Source: a bacterium HR11
GTDB lineage: Bacteria; Acidobacteriota; HRBIN11
Length of the DNA: 64,000 bases
Assembly: GCA_002898535.1 (NCBI GenBank)
Contig: BEHN01000003.1
Coordinates: 124,001-188,000 of the forward strand
Reading direction: 5' to 3'
Positions within the stretch are counted from its first letter, which is position 1. Each line of letters starts with the position of its first letter. Below are positions 16,701 to 24,994 of this stretch, one piece after another. Both the position numbers and the translations under genes were made by a program. The notes below the pieces were generated by a model, which ran no database searches, was not told the origin of the DNA, and saw only the letters and a list, made by a program, of their open reading frames with translations.

Positions 16701-17604
16701 GATTCAGGCCCCGCTGGGTCGGCGTCCAGCCGCCCGGCTGGAAGCCCTTATTGCCCGAGCAGGCGCCTTTGGGCTGGACGGTCCCCATTTCGTTATTAAT
16801 GGCGGTGACAGAGCTCTGGTTGCTGTTGTTGTCGGTCGGGAGGCCCGGCGTGACGCGACTCGCATCCGAGCCCCATGCGGTGCTATCGCTACCGCTGAAA
16901 CGGTTCATCCCCCAGAAGGCCAGGTCCTTGTTGCGTTCGACGAACCGGAAGGGTGGGCGGGGACGGGTGTAGGCAGGGTCGCCCGGCGGCTCCTGAGTAG
17001 CACCTCCGCAATTGTAGTTCCACCAGGTTCCGCTTCCGCCCGTCGTCAGGTCCAAGTAGGCTCCCCCGGTCGGACCCCCGTTCCGAGGGAATCGAAAGTA
17101 ACGAACGCCCTTGGAGTCCACGCCCTGGCAGACGGGGGTCGCCGGGCAAGACGGTACGGTCGCAAGCCACTCCTTCTTGATTTCCCACAGGGTCACGCAG
17201 TTGCCGAAGAAGTTCTTGATCAGGACGACCCGGCTGGGGGGGACGAAGTACCAGTAGGAGAAACTGGAATCCCGCCGGGCCAGGACCCAGTGGCCGTGGC
17301 CCCGACAGTCGCTACCGGAGTCCGTATAGTCGACCCCGGTACACAGGTCAATGTCTGAAGAAGCCCCCGGGGGTCGGGCCGGCCGGCAGGTGTCAGAGTA
17401 ATCGGGCCAAAAAGCCAGAGAGCCGCTCTGGTCAAGGACGATATATATATTGGGCTTTTCCTTAGCCTGGGTGAAGATAATCCGGAGGGGGTCATGGCGG
17501 GCTTCCGAGGGGGCGCCGCCGGCGAGCCAGGCGAGGGCCCCGGCCAGGGCGAGGGCGGCGGTGCCGTAGCGTCGCACGGCGTGTCCATCTTTTCGGGACT
17601 TCAT
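13717..17604 (-). CDS. pilY1: Type IV pilus assembly/adhesin protein PilY1
   Basis: 1295 residues, in the normal range for PilY1/PilC. A signal peptide (ALALAGALAWLAGG) precedes a von Willebrand A-like region with a MIDAS motif DQSGS (58-62) and ILLTDGQSN further on. Cys-rich loops follow (CPPDVKPDPNRTTPGCDRRC). The C-terminal half is the PilC-type beta-propeller (about 700-1270) with Ca-binding-like loops DLNGNGT and DDDGNGTVD. The family promotes pilus extension and adhesion at the outer surface. GGGAGG seven bases before ATG supports the start. It is the last recognisable gene of the minor-pilin operon. Confidence 0.92.
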   Translation of the reverse strand: MKSRKDGHAVRRYGTAALALAGALAWLAGGAPSEARHDPLRIIFTQAKEKPNIYIVLDQSGSLAFWPDYSDTCRPARPPGASSDIDLCTGVDYTDSGSDCRGHGHWVLARRDSSFSYWYFVPPSRVVLIKNFFGNCVTLWEIKKEWLATVPSCPATPVCQGVDSKGVRYFRFPRNGGPTGGAYLDLTTGGSGTWWNYNCGGATQEPPGDPAYTRPRPPFRFVERNKDLAFWGMNRFSGSDSTAWGSDASRVTPGLPTDNNSNQSSVTAINNEMGTVQPKGACSGNKGFQPGGWTPTQRGLNHAKGELDQWFGQDRAGQFCKRPYYVILLTDGQSNKCNPGVSGTKFPQGGWGNSCTGWNTPGAEKYWTKMPPGRADDLFLTKAPPRDWTECWKSSPPPGEKSPTPVQTFAVGVSPDVARCELNLVAYMGRTDASREDAGVRWQDNTDRAPQNPPDPSSTTTLDNYWAPPRPECSACPPDVKPDPNRTTPGCDRRCGNYAFFASDPDELQNAFNKILAGILAGDYSMGTSTSVGGDITATLGSVLVPSTQIPTWRGSLRHWEAVPCDTPPLPGTTFKNINEIKFSELCQKLEDPTLTIISGNPRCGDANGNPQNLPYFRLRWDAACSLLKQANPDQPDYKRAIYTVSSACGRADAATGPSPECRTLKKLVKGDAALRDWLRNNVTTVNWGSLDLNGNGTPASTDNADIDMLIDFILGGDGNGAKRAWLLGDLVGSSPVIVVHPDTYISGTVPPKTVFDALVQNRPPLAYVTANDGLLHAFELKHDPRNPGSPPIERFAFLPPQAFPAVIQLFQNYRSYVQQGKNIPTGQAEVPNFDDHIWTMSAPLNTTDVWVRWWPGEVKWRTLLLMPMGPKIPGLYALDVTNPAQDPNQPFSVWWYWDGAEARTQACPTCDKVWSGVPIAPSFRGGQVIEGKFYENWMVGVVTTDSADTHVKSYATFLAADTGRLDPFNHSLVWPSALPTCDPNGNSFCVPFHVYGNMAMQSADVDINRPDTLATHAWFADTLGRVPMRWLADPNSALWRPNAPSPILDLGPTQPIYFTPALAHALGRKAMLMATATGSILETDGDVNDKNRDFCGSGQFCTFVQLDLFKVTDTKDLQTDPSLPPEKRRFRLQMAKVTVPVDDDGNGTVDRTPTLSEHTRVTTRPLIIVESFRKTGGRRAQVFFLLYDPMVPNPEANACTGESFLFPIHVEFSEESGGSVGFTTPSNAWTWGQQLKPLRSLGLTPVMGITAVAGKIVVVRTGYGEAIATPFLPGHEFIPGNPPLPQLRGVKRLQ

Positions 17605-17667
17605 CTTTGGACCTCCCGATGAATGCGTAATAGGGTGTTGGGGGCGGGGTTGCGGGCCCCGCCGGGT

Positions 17668-18390
17668 TCATTGCTGTTCGGAGGACCCGGGGAGCTTTGG
17701 ATTTTTCAACGGATCACCATAAATATTAAAAAGCCAGAGGTCGTACTGCATGACCGTCCGGGCGGCCAGGAGGAGCGGCCCGCCCGCCGGTTCGACGGCG
17801 ACGATCAGGGAGATTTCCCAGTCGCTGTCCTGCAGGACGTTCCCGCTGGGGTCCTGGGGGTTGTTCCGGACGTAGAGCGTGAACCGGTGGGGCGTCATCT
17901 GGCCATTGGGCAGGACCATCCGGCAATCGCAGAAAAGGCTCGCATTGCCGCATTGGAGGCGGAAGGGATTGCCCGCGGGTGTCATCAGGTTCCAGCCTGC
18001 GGCGGGGGGGACCGGCAGGATCCGTCCCTTGCAGGCCGACCCCCGAAGCTGCCAGAGGTTTGGGGGGACCTGGTTGCCGGCATCACAGGTGCTGGGCGGG
18101 GGATTCGCAGGGTCGCAGTCCGGCGTCAGGCCCTCTCCCAGGAGTTGGTTCATCGTGCCGCCCCCGATGAAGTGCATATCCAGGACGGCCCGACCGATAC
18201 TCTGATAGGTCTGCTCGACGTCCCCGACATAGAAGGCCTGCCGTTCCCGGAGGACCTGGGAAGCCGAAGACCGTTCGATCTCGGACAGGAAGACTAACGC
18301 CAGGCCGAGGCCCAGCAGGACCACGGCGACCAACAGCGTGGTGATGAGGGCCACGCCCCGTTCCTTCGAAGGACGCCCCTGACGTCGCAT
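17668..18390 (-). CDS. pilX: PilX-like minor pilin
   Basis: 240 residues with the PilX N-terminal pattern: a short basic leader, RGVALITTLLVAVVLLGLGLALVF as membrane helix, then SEIERSSASQVLRERQAFY, the usual E/R-rich helix. The cleavage site would be after the Gly of RG-VALI; position 5 is not Glu, as in other PilX-type subunits. Cys pairs in the globular part (CDPANPPPSTCD) suggest disulfides. GAGGAGG seven bases upstream fixes the start. It sits between pilW and pilY1, where pilX is found in Pseudomonas-type operons. It is thought to prime pilus assembly with PilV, PilW and FimU. Confidence 0.83.
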   Translation of the reverse strand: MRRQGRPSKERGVALITTLLVAVVLLGLGLALVFLSEIERSSASQVLRERQAFYVGDVEQTYQSIGRAVLDMHFIGGGTMNQLLGEGLTPDCDPANPPPSTCDAGNQVPPNLWQLRGSACKGRILPVPPAAGWNLMTPAGNPFRLQCGNASLFCDCRMVLPNGQMTPHRFTLYVRNNPQDPSGNVLQDSDWEISLIVAVEPAGGPLLLAARTVMQYDLWLFNIYGDPLKNPKLPGSSEQQ

Positions 18391-18497
18391 CGGTCTACCT
18401 CCTCACTAAGACGATAAAGGCCCGGGGACCGCATCGCTCCCCGACCCCGAAGGCCCGATGCTGGATTCCCGAGGTCCCGGACGGCCGAACGCCCGAG

Positions 18498-19832
18498 TCA
18501 TAACAGGGTCTCCCGATACATCAGGTTCCGAAGACTGCTGGCCGTGCATACCGTGTATGTGCGCCACCACAGGAGACCGAACCGCTGGGGGCCGGGCGGG
18601 GGCGGTAGATTCGGGTCGCAGGGCGGCTGGGCGATGCCCAGGGTCTGAGGGGCCGGATAGGGGGCCATCCCGGTAATCTGGATGACGACCCGTCGGATGT
18701 CGGCGATCGTGACGGGCTGGCCGGTCCCGGGACAGTTCGGGGGCGGCGCGGCCCAGTTCCAACGGAAGCACCCCAACGCCCGGCTCGGGTCGCATGGGGC
18801 GCCCGCCGTCGGCGGGGCGCTCCACTGGGCCTCATAGCAGATCTGGAGGTCCTCGACGTCGGAGGCGACGGGGACCCACACGGGATTGCCGTTAGCATCG
18901 ACCTGATTATTCCGCCAGACCATCAGAAAGCGCCGTTGACCCGGATGCGTCGGGTGGTTGTAGTTCGGGTCTGGCAATTGGTGCACCTGGTAATGGAGGA
19001 CCTCGACGGGAAGGACGACCTGGCACAGGGCATTCGTCGTATTCAAGAGGGGCGCCGGGGTGACGGCCCTGTCTATGGTGAGGACTTCCCAGTTATTCGG
19101 GGTCGGGCACGTGCCGTTGGAGTTGCGGGCGGCGCCTCCGGCACACAGGGGACCGTTGGTCACGACCGCCGGGACACAGCACAGGCCGCCGGTAGCGCCA
19201 CAGGCCGCCAGGAAGGTCGCGGGCAGGAAGGTCGGCGGCACGAACCAGCCTCCGTTGGTTCGGCAGGCCAGGCCCGTGGCGTCCGCACTGACGCCGCAGA
19301 CGACGACCGTCTGGCCCGCCAACTCATTGTCTCGCAGGCCCGAGGGCGTACACACGTTGAGGTGATCCCCTGCGAAACATCCGGCGCAGATGTCCCCCCA
19401 ACTCGGACAGTCGCCCCCACTCGGCGGATGCGGCCGCAGGAGGACCCGGTCCGGCAGGGGCACCATCAGGACGATCCCGTCCGGGCCGTTCACCGTCGGG
19501 TTCCCCGGATCCGGGTCGGGCACGCGATTGGGGTCACAGAACAAGGCGCCGGGCCCGGGACACAGGCCGGGGTCCGGCAGAAAGGCGATCGGCGCCGGGA
19601 CCTCATAGCCCGTGACCTGGAGCTTATTGGCCAGGACGACCTGGACGAAGCGGACGTTGCGTTGCATGTCCAGAAAGATTTCCGTCCGCTTGCGGACCTT
19701 CATCATCTCGACGAAGACCGTCAGGACGCCGACCAGGATCAACAGCAGGACCGTCAGGGCGACCAGGACCTCGACCAGCGAGAAGCCCCGGGCGTCCTGT
19801 CTCCTACGTTCGTTTCGTGAAGCGCCCTTCAT
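18498..19832 (-). CDS. pilW: PilW-like minor pilin
   Basis: About 444 residues from the ATG at 19832, which has TAGGAG seven bases upstream; the longer frame upstream overlaps pilV and is rejected. A typical type IV prepilin leader ends ARG-FSLVEVLVALTVLL, with Gly at -1 and Glu at +5. The large C-terminal domain has many Cys and Pro residues (CPSWGDICAGC, CGVSADATGLAC) and is longer than typical PilW. It lies 32 bp after pilV and 107 bp before pilX in the same direction. Processing by PilD and incorporation at the pilus tip are inferred from the family. Confidence 0.85.
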   Translation of the reverse strand: MKGASRNERRRQDARGFSLVEVLVALTVLLLILVGVLTVFVEMMKVRKRTEIFLDMQRNVRFVQVVLANKLQVTGYEVPAPIAFLPDPGLCPGPGALFCDPNRVPDPDPGNPTVNGPDGIVLMVPLPDRVLLRPHPPSGGDCPSWGDICAGCFAGDHLNVCTPSGLRDNELAGQTVVVCGVSADATGLACRTNGGWFVPPTFLPATFLAACGATGGLCCVPAVVTNGPLCAGGAARNSNGTCPTPNNWEVLTIDRAVTPAPLLNTTNALCQVVLPVEVLHYQVHQLPDPNYNHPTHPGQRRFLMVWRNNQVDANGNPVWVPVASDVEDLQICYEAQWSAPPTAGAPCDPSRALGCFRWNWAAPPPNCPGTGQPVTIADIRRVVIQITGMAPYPAPQTLGIAQPPCDPNLPPPPGPQRFGLLWWRTYTVCTASSLRNLMYRETLL

Positions 19833-19864
19833 CGCCGGACTCCTATCACTCCGTCGCTCCCTTT

Positions 19865-20371
19865 CTATCGGGCCTGGCCGGTCCCGATGCCGAAGAGCGT
19901 CACGGGTCGGCCCAGGGTCCCGACCGGGATGACGGTCACCCGAAGGAGGGCGTAAGCCCCGGCACCTCCGCCGGCCATGAACTGCTGGACGTCCCATACG
20001 GCCACACATTGACAGCGCTGGACGGCCGGGTCGGTCAGGTTAGCCGGCCATCGGTGACCGTCGTAGTTGGAAGCGTTGTAACAGTTCAGCCATTGACTGG
20101 GATTCCGGCAATTGGTATCCCAATAACTCCAGTTCGTATTCGCCAGGGCCGGGTCTCCCAGGGGGCGGCTCGTCAGGTCCTCCATGATTTGCTGGCCCAC
20201 GGCCAGCATGGACGTCTGCCGTTGGGTCGAGGTCTGAAGCGACATGGCCACGCCCATCAGTTGGGCGATCCCCAGGACGACAAAAGCCATGATGCCGATG
20301 GCGACGACGACCTCGACTAACGTCAAGCCCGCCTGGGCTTCTCCTTTCGCCCTAAGCGATTTGCCGACCAT
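19865..20371 (-). CDS. pilV: PilV-like minor pilin
   Basis: 168 residues from the ATG at 20371 (GGAG eight bases upstream). The prepilin motif is QAG-LTLVEVVVAIGIMAFVVLG, with Leu rather than Phe at +1 and Glu at +5. The helix continues SLQTSTQRQTSMLAVGQQIMEDL, matching the PilV pattern, and a small globular domain with three Cys follows. It is the second gene of the operon. A start 27 bases upstream is possible but has a poor ribosome site. Confidence 0.83.
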   Translation of the reverse strand: MVGKSLRAKGEAQAGLTLVEVVVAIGIMAFVVLGIAQLMGVAMSLQTSTQRQTSMLAVGQQIMEDLTSRPLGDPALANTNWSYWDTNCRNPSQWLNCYNASNYDGHRWPANLTDPAVQRCQCVAVWDVQQFMAGGGAGAYALLRVTVIPVGTLGRPVTLFGIGTGQAR

Positions 20372-20482
20372 GGCCTGAACTCCGTCATGCGCCCGCATGA
20401 CTGCAGGCGCTCGGTATCCTTACCCTTTGGGCGCCACCGGGACCGGTGGCGTTTGAACAGGCGGACGCCGCCGGGACTGCGT

Positions 20483-21241
20483 TTACGGGCACTGCAAGTC
20501 GGCCTCCGCCAGGGCCATGGGGGTTAGACTCAGACGGCCCCGCCCCGACAGGCACACGGCCTGCCATACCTCCGGTCCCTGCACGGGCCACCCGAAGCGC
20601 ATCGTCCGCTGGGCCTGATCCATGTTCGGCAGGGGCATGACGATGGGGGCTCTCATCTCCGTACAGTCCGCCGGCGTCGCCACGTCACCCTCATGGATGA
20701 ATCCTACGGAACCGTCTGGACCGAAGACGATGTAAGTCGTCGCCCCCCACCCCAAGGCTTCCGACGGGATATCGGCCCACATCGCAAATCGGGGCTCCGT
20801 CATCCAAAAGTCCTGGACGTACTCGCACATCTGGCCGGGCCGGACGTCCGGATCGCAGGCATCAAATGTGTCCGGCGCGCCGGTCAGCGTACCCCAATCA
20901 TCACTGGAGGGGCTACACCGGCCGACGGGAAGCCGAAACCGTTGGATACAAAAGATGTCCGTCAGGGGCGCCGGGAGCCGACGAAGCTGTAAGGAGTCCG
21001 GGCAATCGGTATAAGCGGCGACCAGCATCCAGTAACCCGTCGAGACGGCCGAGAATTGGGCGACCCGCAAGGAGCCCAGGACCCGCTGGACGTTCTGAGA
21101 GAACCGCTGCCGGTTGTACCATCGAATCATGCCCGGCATGGCGATCATTAAGATGACCGCCATCAGGACGAGGACGATGGCCAGTTCGACTAACGAAAAG
21201 CCCCGGACGCTCCGGCTGGCCGCATTCCATCGGACCTTCAT
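20483..21241 (-). CDS. GspH/FimT-type minor pilin
   Basis: 252 residues with AGGAGG six bases before the ATG at 21241. Prepilin motif VRG-FSLVELAIVLVLMAVILMI, then PGMIRWYNRQRFSQNVQRVLGSLRVAQFSAVSTG, the GspH/FimT helix. The C-terminal beta domain carries paired Cys (CDPDVRPGQMC and DCTEM). It is the first gene of the minor-pilin operon, so the promoter should lie in 21242-21698. FimU/FimT is the likely equivalent; I do not assign a symbol because the two are not separable by eye. Confidence 0.83.
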   Translation of the reverse strand: MKVRWNAASRSVRGFSLVELAIVLVLMAVILMIAMPGMIRWYNRQRFSQNVQRVLGSLRVAQFSAVSTGYWMLVAAYTDCPDSLQLRRLPAPLTDIFCIQRFRLPVGRCSPSSDDWGTLTGAPDTFDACDPDVRPGQMCEYVQDFWMTEPRFAMWADIPSEALGWGATTYIVFGPDGSVGFIHEGDVATPADCTEMRAPIVMPLPNMDQAQRTMRFGWPVQGPEVWQAVCLSGRGRLSLTPMALAEADLQCP

Positions 21242-21698
21242 CGACGACCTCCTGCTTCCGTATCCCACGGCTTTTTGATCCGACCACCGACCATAGACCT
21301 GAGACCATAGACCTGCCTAGGCCCACGGGGTCTCCTCGGCTTGAGGGGATGGCGCAGATGGGCAGTCGGCAGATAGGCAGGTCGGCAGGTCGGCCGATGG
21401 GCCGGTCGGGCGACTGCCCACCTGCCGAATGCCCATCTGCCGAATGCCTGAAACATCGTGCTTTCGTAAAGGTATAGCAACCTTTGTGCCTACCCGGAGT
21501 CTCCCGAGTCGAGCCCTACCGGAAATGGCCGGGAAGGCCGACGTCGTCCCGATCCCCCCGGGCCCCGACCCCATCCCGGGGATGCAAAAAACTGCAAAGT
21601 TGCCGGGAGGACAGGCCGGCAGGGTGTGCAAGAGTGTGCGAGAAGCTGGGGGAATGGACGGATCCGACCGATCCGGCGAATCCGTCGGGTCGGTCGGA
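21242..21698. other. Repeat-filled spacer upstream of the pilin operon
   Basis: No gene is seen. It holds a GACCATA half-hairpin (21278-21312), facing octamer repeats (about 21353-21450), a fragment of the type 2 element right arm (about 21450-21475, CTGAAACATCGTGCTTTCG) and a 9-mer inverted block of GACCGATCC units near 21659-21703. The pilin-operon promoter must be here, but I cannot pick boxes with confidence. Confidence 0.5.
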
Positions 21699-22469
21699 TC
21701 AACCCCAGCCCCCGGCCCGCTGGAGTTCCCACAGCTTCCAGTACTTCCACCAGGCCGTCTGCGCCTGCAGAAAGGCGACCCACAGGCCCGGCCGGCCGTC
21801 CCGCCAGGCGCCCCGGAGGAGCCACGTGTAGGCAAAGGCCCAGGCCGGCAGGACCCACCGGTGCCACCACCGACTCCGGACGCCCAGTTCGTAGAGGTCC
21901 CGGGCGCTCAGGGTCGTGTACAGCCGGAGCTTCCTCTGCACGTCGTCCAGGTCCCGGTAGGTCTCATGAATCAGGTACCCCCGCAGGTAGGCCGTCCGGC
22001 CCTCGACCTCGACCCGCTCGTGGACCCGCCGGCCCCGGGCGACGAACCGGCCCGACGTCCGACGGAAGAGCCGGAGTTTATAGTCGGGCCACCAGCCGCC
22101 GTGGCGGACCCATTTGCCCCAGAAGAAGTTCCGACGGGCGACCCAGTAGCCGTGCACGTCCGGCGGGGGGTCGAGGGCGGCGATTTCGTCGAGGAGGTCC
22201 TGGGAAGGGACTTCGTCGGCGTCCAGGTGGAGGACCCACGGTCGGGTCGCCCGGGCGAGGGCCCAGTTTTTCTGCTCGACGAAGGACGTAAAGGGCCGGA
22301 CCCACACGCGGGCGCCCCGCTGGCGGGCCACGTCGGGCGTCCCGTCGGTGCTCCCGCCGTCGACGACGACGATCTCGCCGACGTCGGGCGGCAGGGCGTT
22401 CAGCATCTTGGGGAGGCGTTCGGCCTCGTCGAGGGTGATCATGACGACGCTGATGTCCCGCCAGTCCAT
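21699..22469 (-). CDS. Family 2 glycosyltransferase, WaaE-like
   Basis: 256 residues. GT-A fold with the N-terminal strand ISVVMITLDEAERL, nucleotide-binding VVVDGGSTDGT, and the metal-binding LDADEVP. The later YKLRLFRR and HERVEVEG segments and C-terminal Trp-rich region match the short inverting transferases that add glucose or heptose to the lipopolysaccharide core. No transmembrane domain is obvious; the C-terminal WWHRWVLPAWAFAYTWLL may bind the membrane. It is a single gene, divergent from the S9 peptidase. The exact sugar is not predictable. Confidence 0.85.
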   Translation of the reverse strand: MDWRDISVVMITLDEAERLPKMLNALPPDVGEIVVVDGGSTDGTPDVARQRGARVWVRPFTSFVEQKNWALARATRPWVLHLDADEVPSQDLLDEIAALDPPPDVHGYWVARRNFFWGKWVRHGGWWPDYKLRLFRRTSGRFVARGRRVHERVEVEGRTAYLRGYLIHETYRDLDDVQRKLRLYTTLSARDLYELGVRSRWWHRWVLPAWAFAYTWLLRGAWRDGRPGLWVAFLQAQTAWWKYWKLWELQRAGGWG

Positions 22470-22605
22470 GCCGGGTTTCTCCTGGAAAGCCTGGTCGGGT
22501 ATGATCCGGGATGCGGGATGTAAGATGCAAGGGGGCAGATGGGCGGGTCGGCGATTCGACCGATTTGACCGATCGGACCGATCCGTCGGGTAAGGAGGTC
22601 ATCCC

Positions 22606-24663
22606 ATGCATCGGACGGCGATCCTGGCAGTCTTCGCATGTTTCGGGGCAGCGGCCGTCGTCGACGGCCTGGGTCCGGCCCGGGCCGCCGACGGCCATCC
22701 CTTTACGGTCCACGACCTGGTCGCCATGGACCGTCTGTCGGACTGGCAAGTCTCGCCCGACGGGCGGCACGTCGTCTTCGTCGTCAGCTCGGTCGACCTG
22801 GAGAACAACCGCCGGCGGACGGACCTCTGGCTCGTCCGGACCGACGGGACGGGTCTGCGGCGGCTGACGACCCATCCGGCGAACGACTTCAATCCCCGCT
22901 GGTCGCCGGACGGGAGGACCGTCTACTTTCTCTCGACCCGTTCGGGCTCGTCCCAGGTCTGGCGCATCTCGGTCGACGGCGGGGAGGCCGAGGCCGTCAC
23001 GAATCTTCCCCTGGACGTGGGGAATCTGGCCGTCTCGCCGGACGGCCGCTATCTGGCCTTCACGGTAGAAGTTTTCCCCGACTGTGACACGCTGGCGTGC
23101 ACGAAGCGGCGGCTCGACGAGGCGGCCCAGCGGAAGGCCACGGGGCGGCTCTTTGACCGTCTCTTCATCCGCCACTGGGACACCTGGAAAGACGGGCGCC
23201 GCGCCCATCTCTTCGTCCAGCCCGTTTCGGGCGGCGAGCCCGCCGACCTTATGAAGGGGATGGATGCCGATACACCGTCGAAGCCCTTCGGGGGGCCCGA
23301 GGAGTTTACCTTCACGCCGGACGGCCGGGCCCTCGTCTTCACGGCCCGGGACGCCGGTCGGGAAGAGGCCTGGTCGACGAACTTCGACCTCTTCGTCGTC
23401 CCCGTCGACGGGTCGGCCCCGCCCCGGAACCTGACGGCGACGAATCCGGCCTGGGACACGACGCCCGTCTTTTCGCCCGACGGCCGGACGCTGGCCTATC
23501 TGGCCCAGCGGCGGCCCGGCTACGAGTCGGACCGCTTCCGCATCGTCCTCCGGGCCTGGCCGGACGGCCCCGAGCGCTGGCTGACCGAGGACTGGGACCG
23601 TTCGCCCCAGACGGTCGTCTGGTCTCGGGACGGCAAGACGATTTACACGACGGCCCAGAACCTCGGCCAGGTGTCTCTATTCGCCGTAGACGTCTCGACG
23701 GGTCGGGTCCGGACGGTCGTCCGGGACGGTCACGTGCGGGCGCCGGCCCTCGCCGGCGACCGCCTCCTCTTCGGGCTGGACCATCTGCGGTCGCCCGTGG
23801 AACTCTACACGGTCCGGCCGGACGGGTCGGACCTGCGGCCTGTCACGCGGATCAATGCCGAGCGGCTCGCCGCCGTCCGGATGGGCGAGCCCGAGCAGTT
23901 CACCTTCCGGGGGTGGAACGACGAGACCGTGTACGCTTACGTCGTCAAGCCCGTCGACTTCGACCCCTCTCGGAAGTATCCCGTCGCCTTCCTCATCCAC
24001 GGCGGCCCGCAGGGCTCCTTCGGCAACGAATTTCACTACCGCTGGAATCCTCAGGTCTACGCCGGCGCCGGCTACGCCGTCGTCATGGTCGACTTTCACG
24101 GCTCGACGGGCTACGGCCAGGCTTTTACGGATTCCATCCGGGGCGACTGGGGCGGCAAGCCCCTGGAGGACCTCATGAAGGGCCTGGACGCCGCCCTGGC
24201 CCGCTATCCCTGGATGGACGGCCAGCGGGTCTGCGCCCTCGGGGCCTCCTACGGGGGCTACATGATCAACTGGATCGCCGGGCAGTGGCCGGACCGGTTT
24301 CGGTGCCTCGTGAATCACGACGGCGTCTTCGACATGCGCCTGATGTACTACTCGACCGAGGAGCTGTGGTTTCCCGAGTGGGAGCACGGAGGCCCCTACT
24401 GGGCGAATCCCCAGGGCCACGAGAAGCACAACCCGGCCCTTTACGTCGACCGCTGGAAGACGCCCATGCTGGTCATCCACGGGGCGCTCGACTTTCGGGT
24501 CCCCGACACGCAGGGCATCGCGACCTTCACGGCCCTCCAGCGGCGGGGCATCCCGAGCCGGTTCCTGTACTTCCCCGACGAGAACCACTGGGTCCTGAAG
24601 CCCCAGAACAGCATCCAGTGGCACGAGACGGTCCTCGGCTGGCTGGAACGGTGGCTGAAGTGA
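22606..24663 (+). CDS. S9-family prolyl oligopeptidase (acylaminoacyl-peptidase type), exported
   Basis: 685 residues with a perfect AAGGAGGT six bases before ATG. A signal peptide ends near ARAADG. Residues 40-400 form a TolB/WD40-like beta-propeller with repeated SPDGR motifs; the C-terminal alpha/beta hydrolase carries Ser548 in GASYGGY, Asp629 in GALDFRVP and His661 in DENHW. The family cleaves short peptides, often from the N-terminus or after proline. It stands alone between the glycosyltransferase and a MITE-like element. Confidence 0.92.
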   Translation: MHRTAILAVFACFGAAAVVDGLGPARAADGHPFTVHDLVAMDRLSDWQVSPDGRHVVFVVSSVDLENNRRRTDLWLVRTDGTGLRRLTTHPANDFNPRWSPDGRTVYFLSTRSGSSQVWRISVDGGEAEAVTNLPLDVGNLAVSPDGRYLAFTVEVFPDCDTLACTKRRLDEAAQRKATGRLFDRLFIRHWDTWKDGRRAHLFVQPVSGGEPADLMKGMDADTPSKPFGGPEEFTFTPDGRALVFTARDAGREEAWSTNFDLFVVPVDGSAPPRNLTATNPAWDTTPVFSPDGRTLAYLAQRRPGYESDRFRIVLRAWPDGPERWLTEDWDRSPQTVVWSRDGKTIYTTAQNLGQVSLFAVDVSTGRVRTVVRDGHVRAPALAGDRLLFGLDHLRSPVELYTVRPDGSDLRPVTRINAERLAAVRMGEPEQFTFRGWNDETVYAYVVKPVDFDPSRKYPVAFLIHGGPQGSFGNEFHYRWNPQVYAGAGYAVVMVDFHGSTGYGQAFTDSIRGDWGGKPLEDLMKGLDAALARYPWMDGQRVCALGASYGGYMINWIAGQWPDRFRCLVNHDGVFDMRLMYYSTEELWFPEWEHGGPYWANPQGHEKHNPALYVDRWKTPMLVIHGALDFRVPDTQGIATFTALQRRGIPSRFLYFPDENHWVLKPQNSIQWHETVLGWLERWLK

Positions 24664-24688
24664 GTAAGGCCCCCGGACCTGCCTCGGT

Positions 24689-24952
24689 TAACAGGGCCGT
24701 TCGGTTCGTGAGAGTGGCGTCGGGACAACCTTTCCCAACGCCTGGGAAGCACGGTTTTTCAAGCATCCGGCAGATGGGCAGGTCGGCAGATAGGCAGATA
24801 GAAGCCGGGTGGGCAAGGATCGGCCCCAGGGCTTTTGGGACCATCTGCCCATCTGCCGAACTGCCTATCTGCCAAAGCTTGAAAACCGTCCTTCCCGAAG
24901 GGTCGGAAAAGCCGAATCCATGCGGGTTTTCACCAACCGAACGGCTCTGTTA
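24689..24952 (-). mobile_element. Type 1 MITE-like element, copy 2
   Basis: 264 bp, inverted relative to copies 1 and 3. The ends read GTTAACAGGGCCGTTCGG and CGAACGGCTCTGTTAAC, so the terminal inverted repeat extends through the TA. The core has facing GGCAGATAGGCAGATAG and CTGCCTATCTGCC octamers. It starts 26 bp after the peptidase stop codon. Confidence 0.88.
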
Positions 24953-24994
24953 ACTCGGACCTTCGTCCCTCATTGCGAAGGGAGGTGGCCGTTG

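Noticed and set aside
24809-24994. N-terminal extension of the EamA permease
   Set aside because: It is the translation of the MITE-like element; the ATG at 24995 has a good ribosome site.
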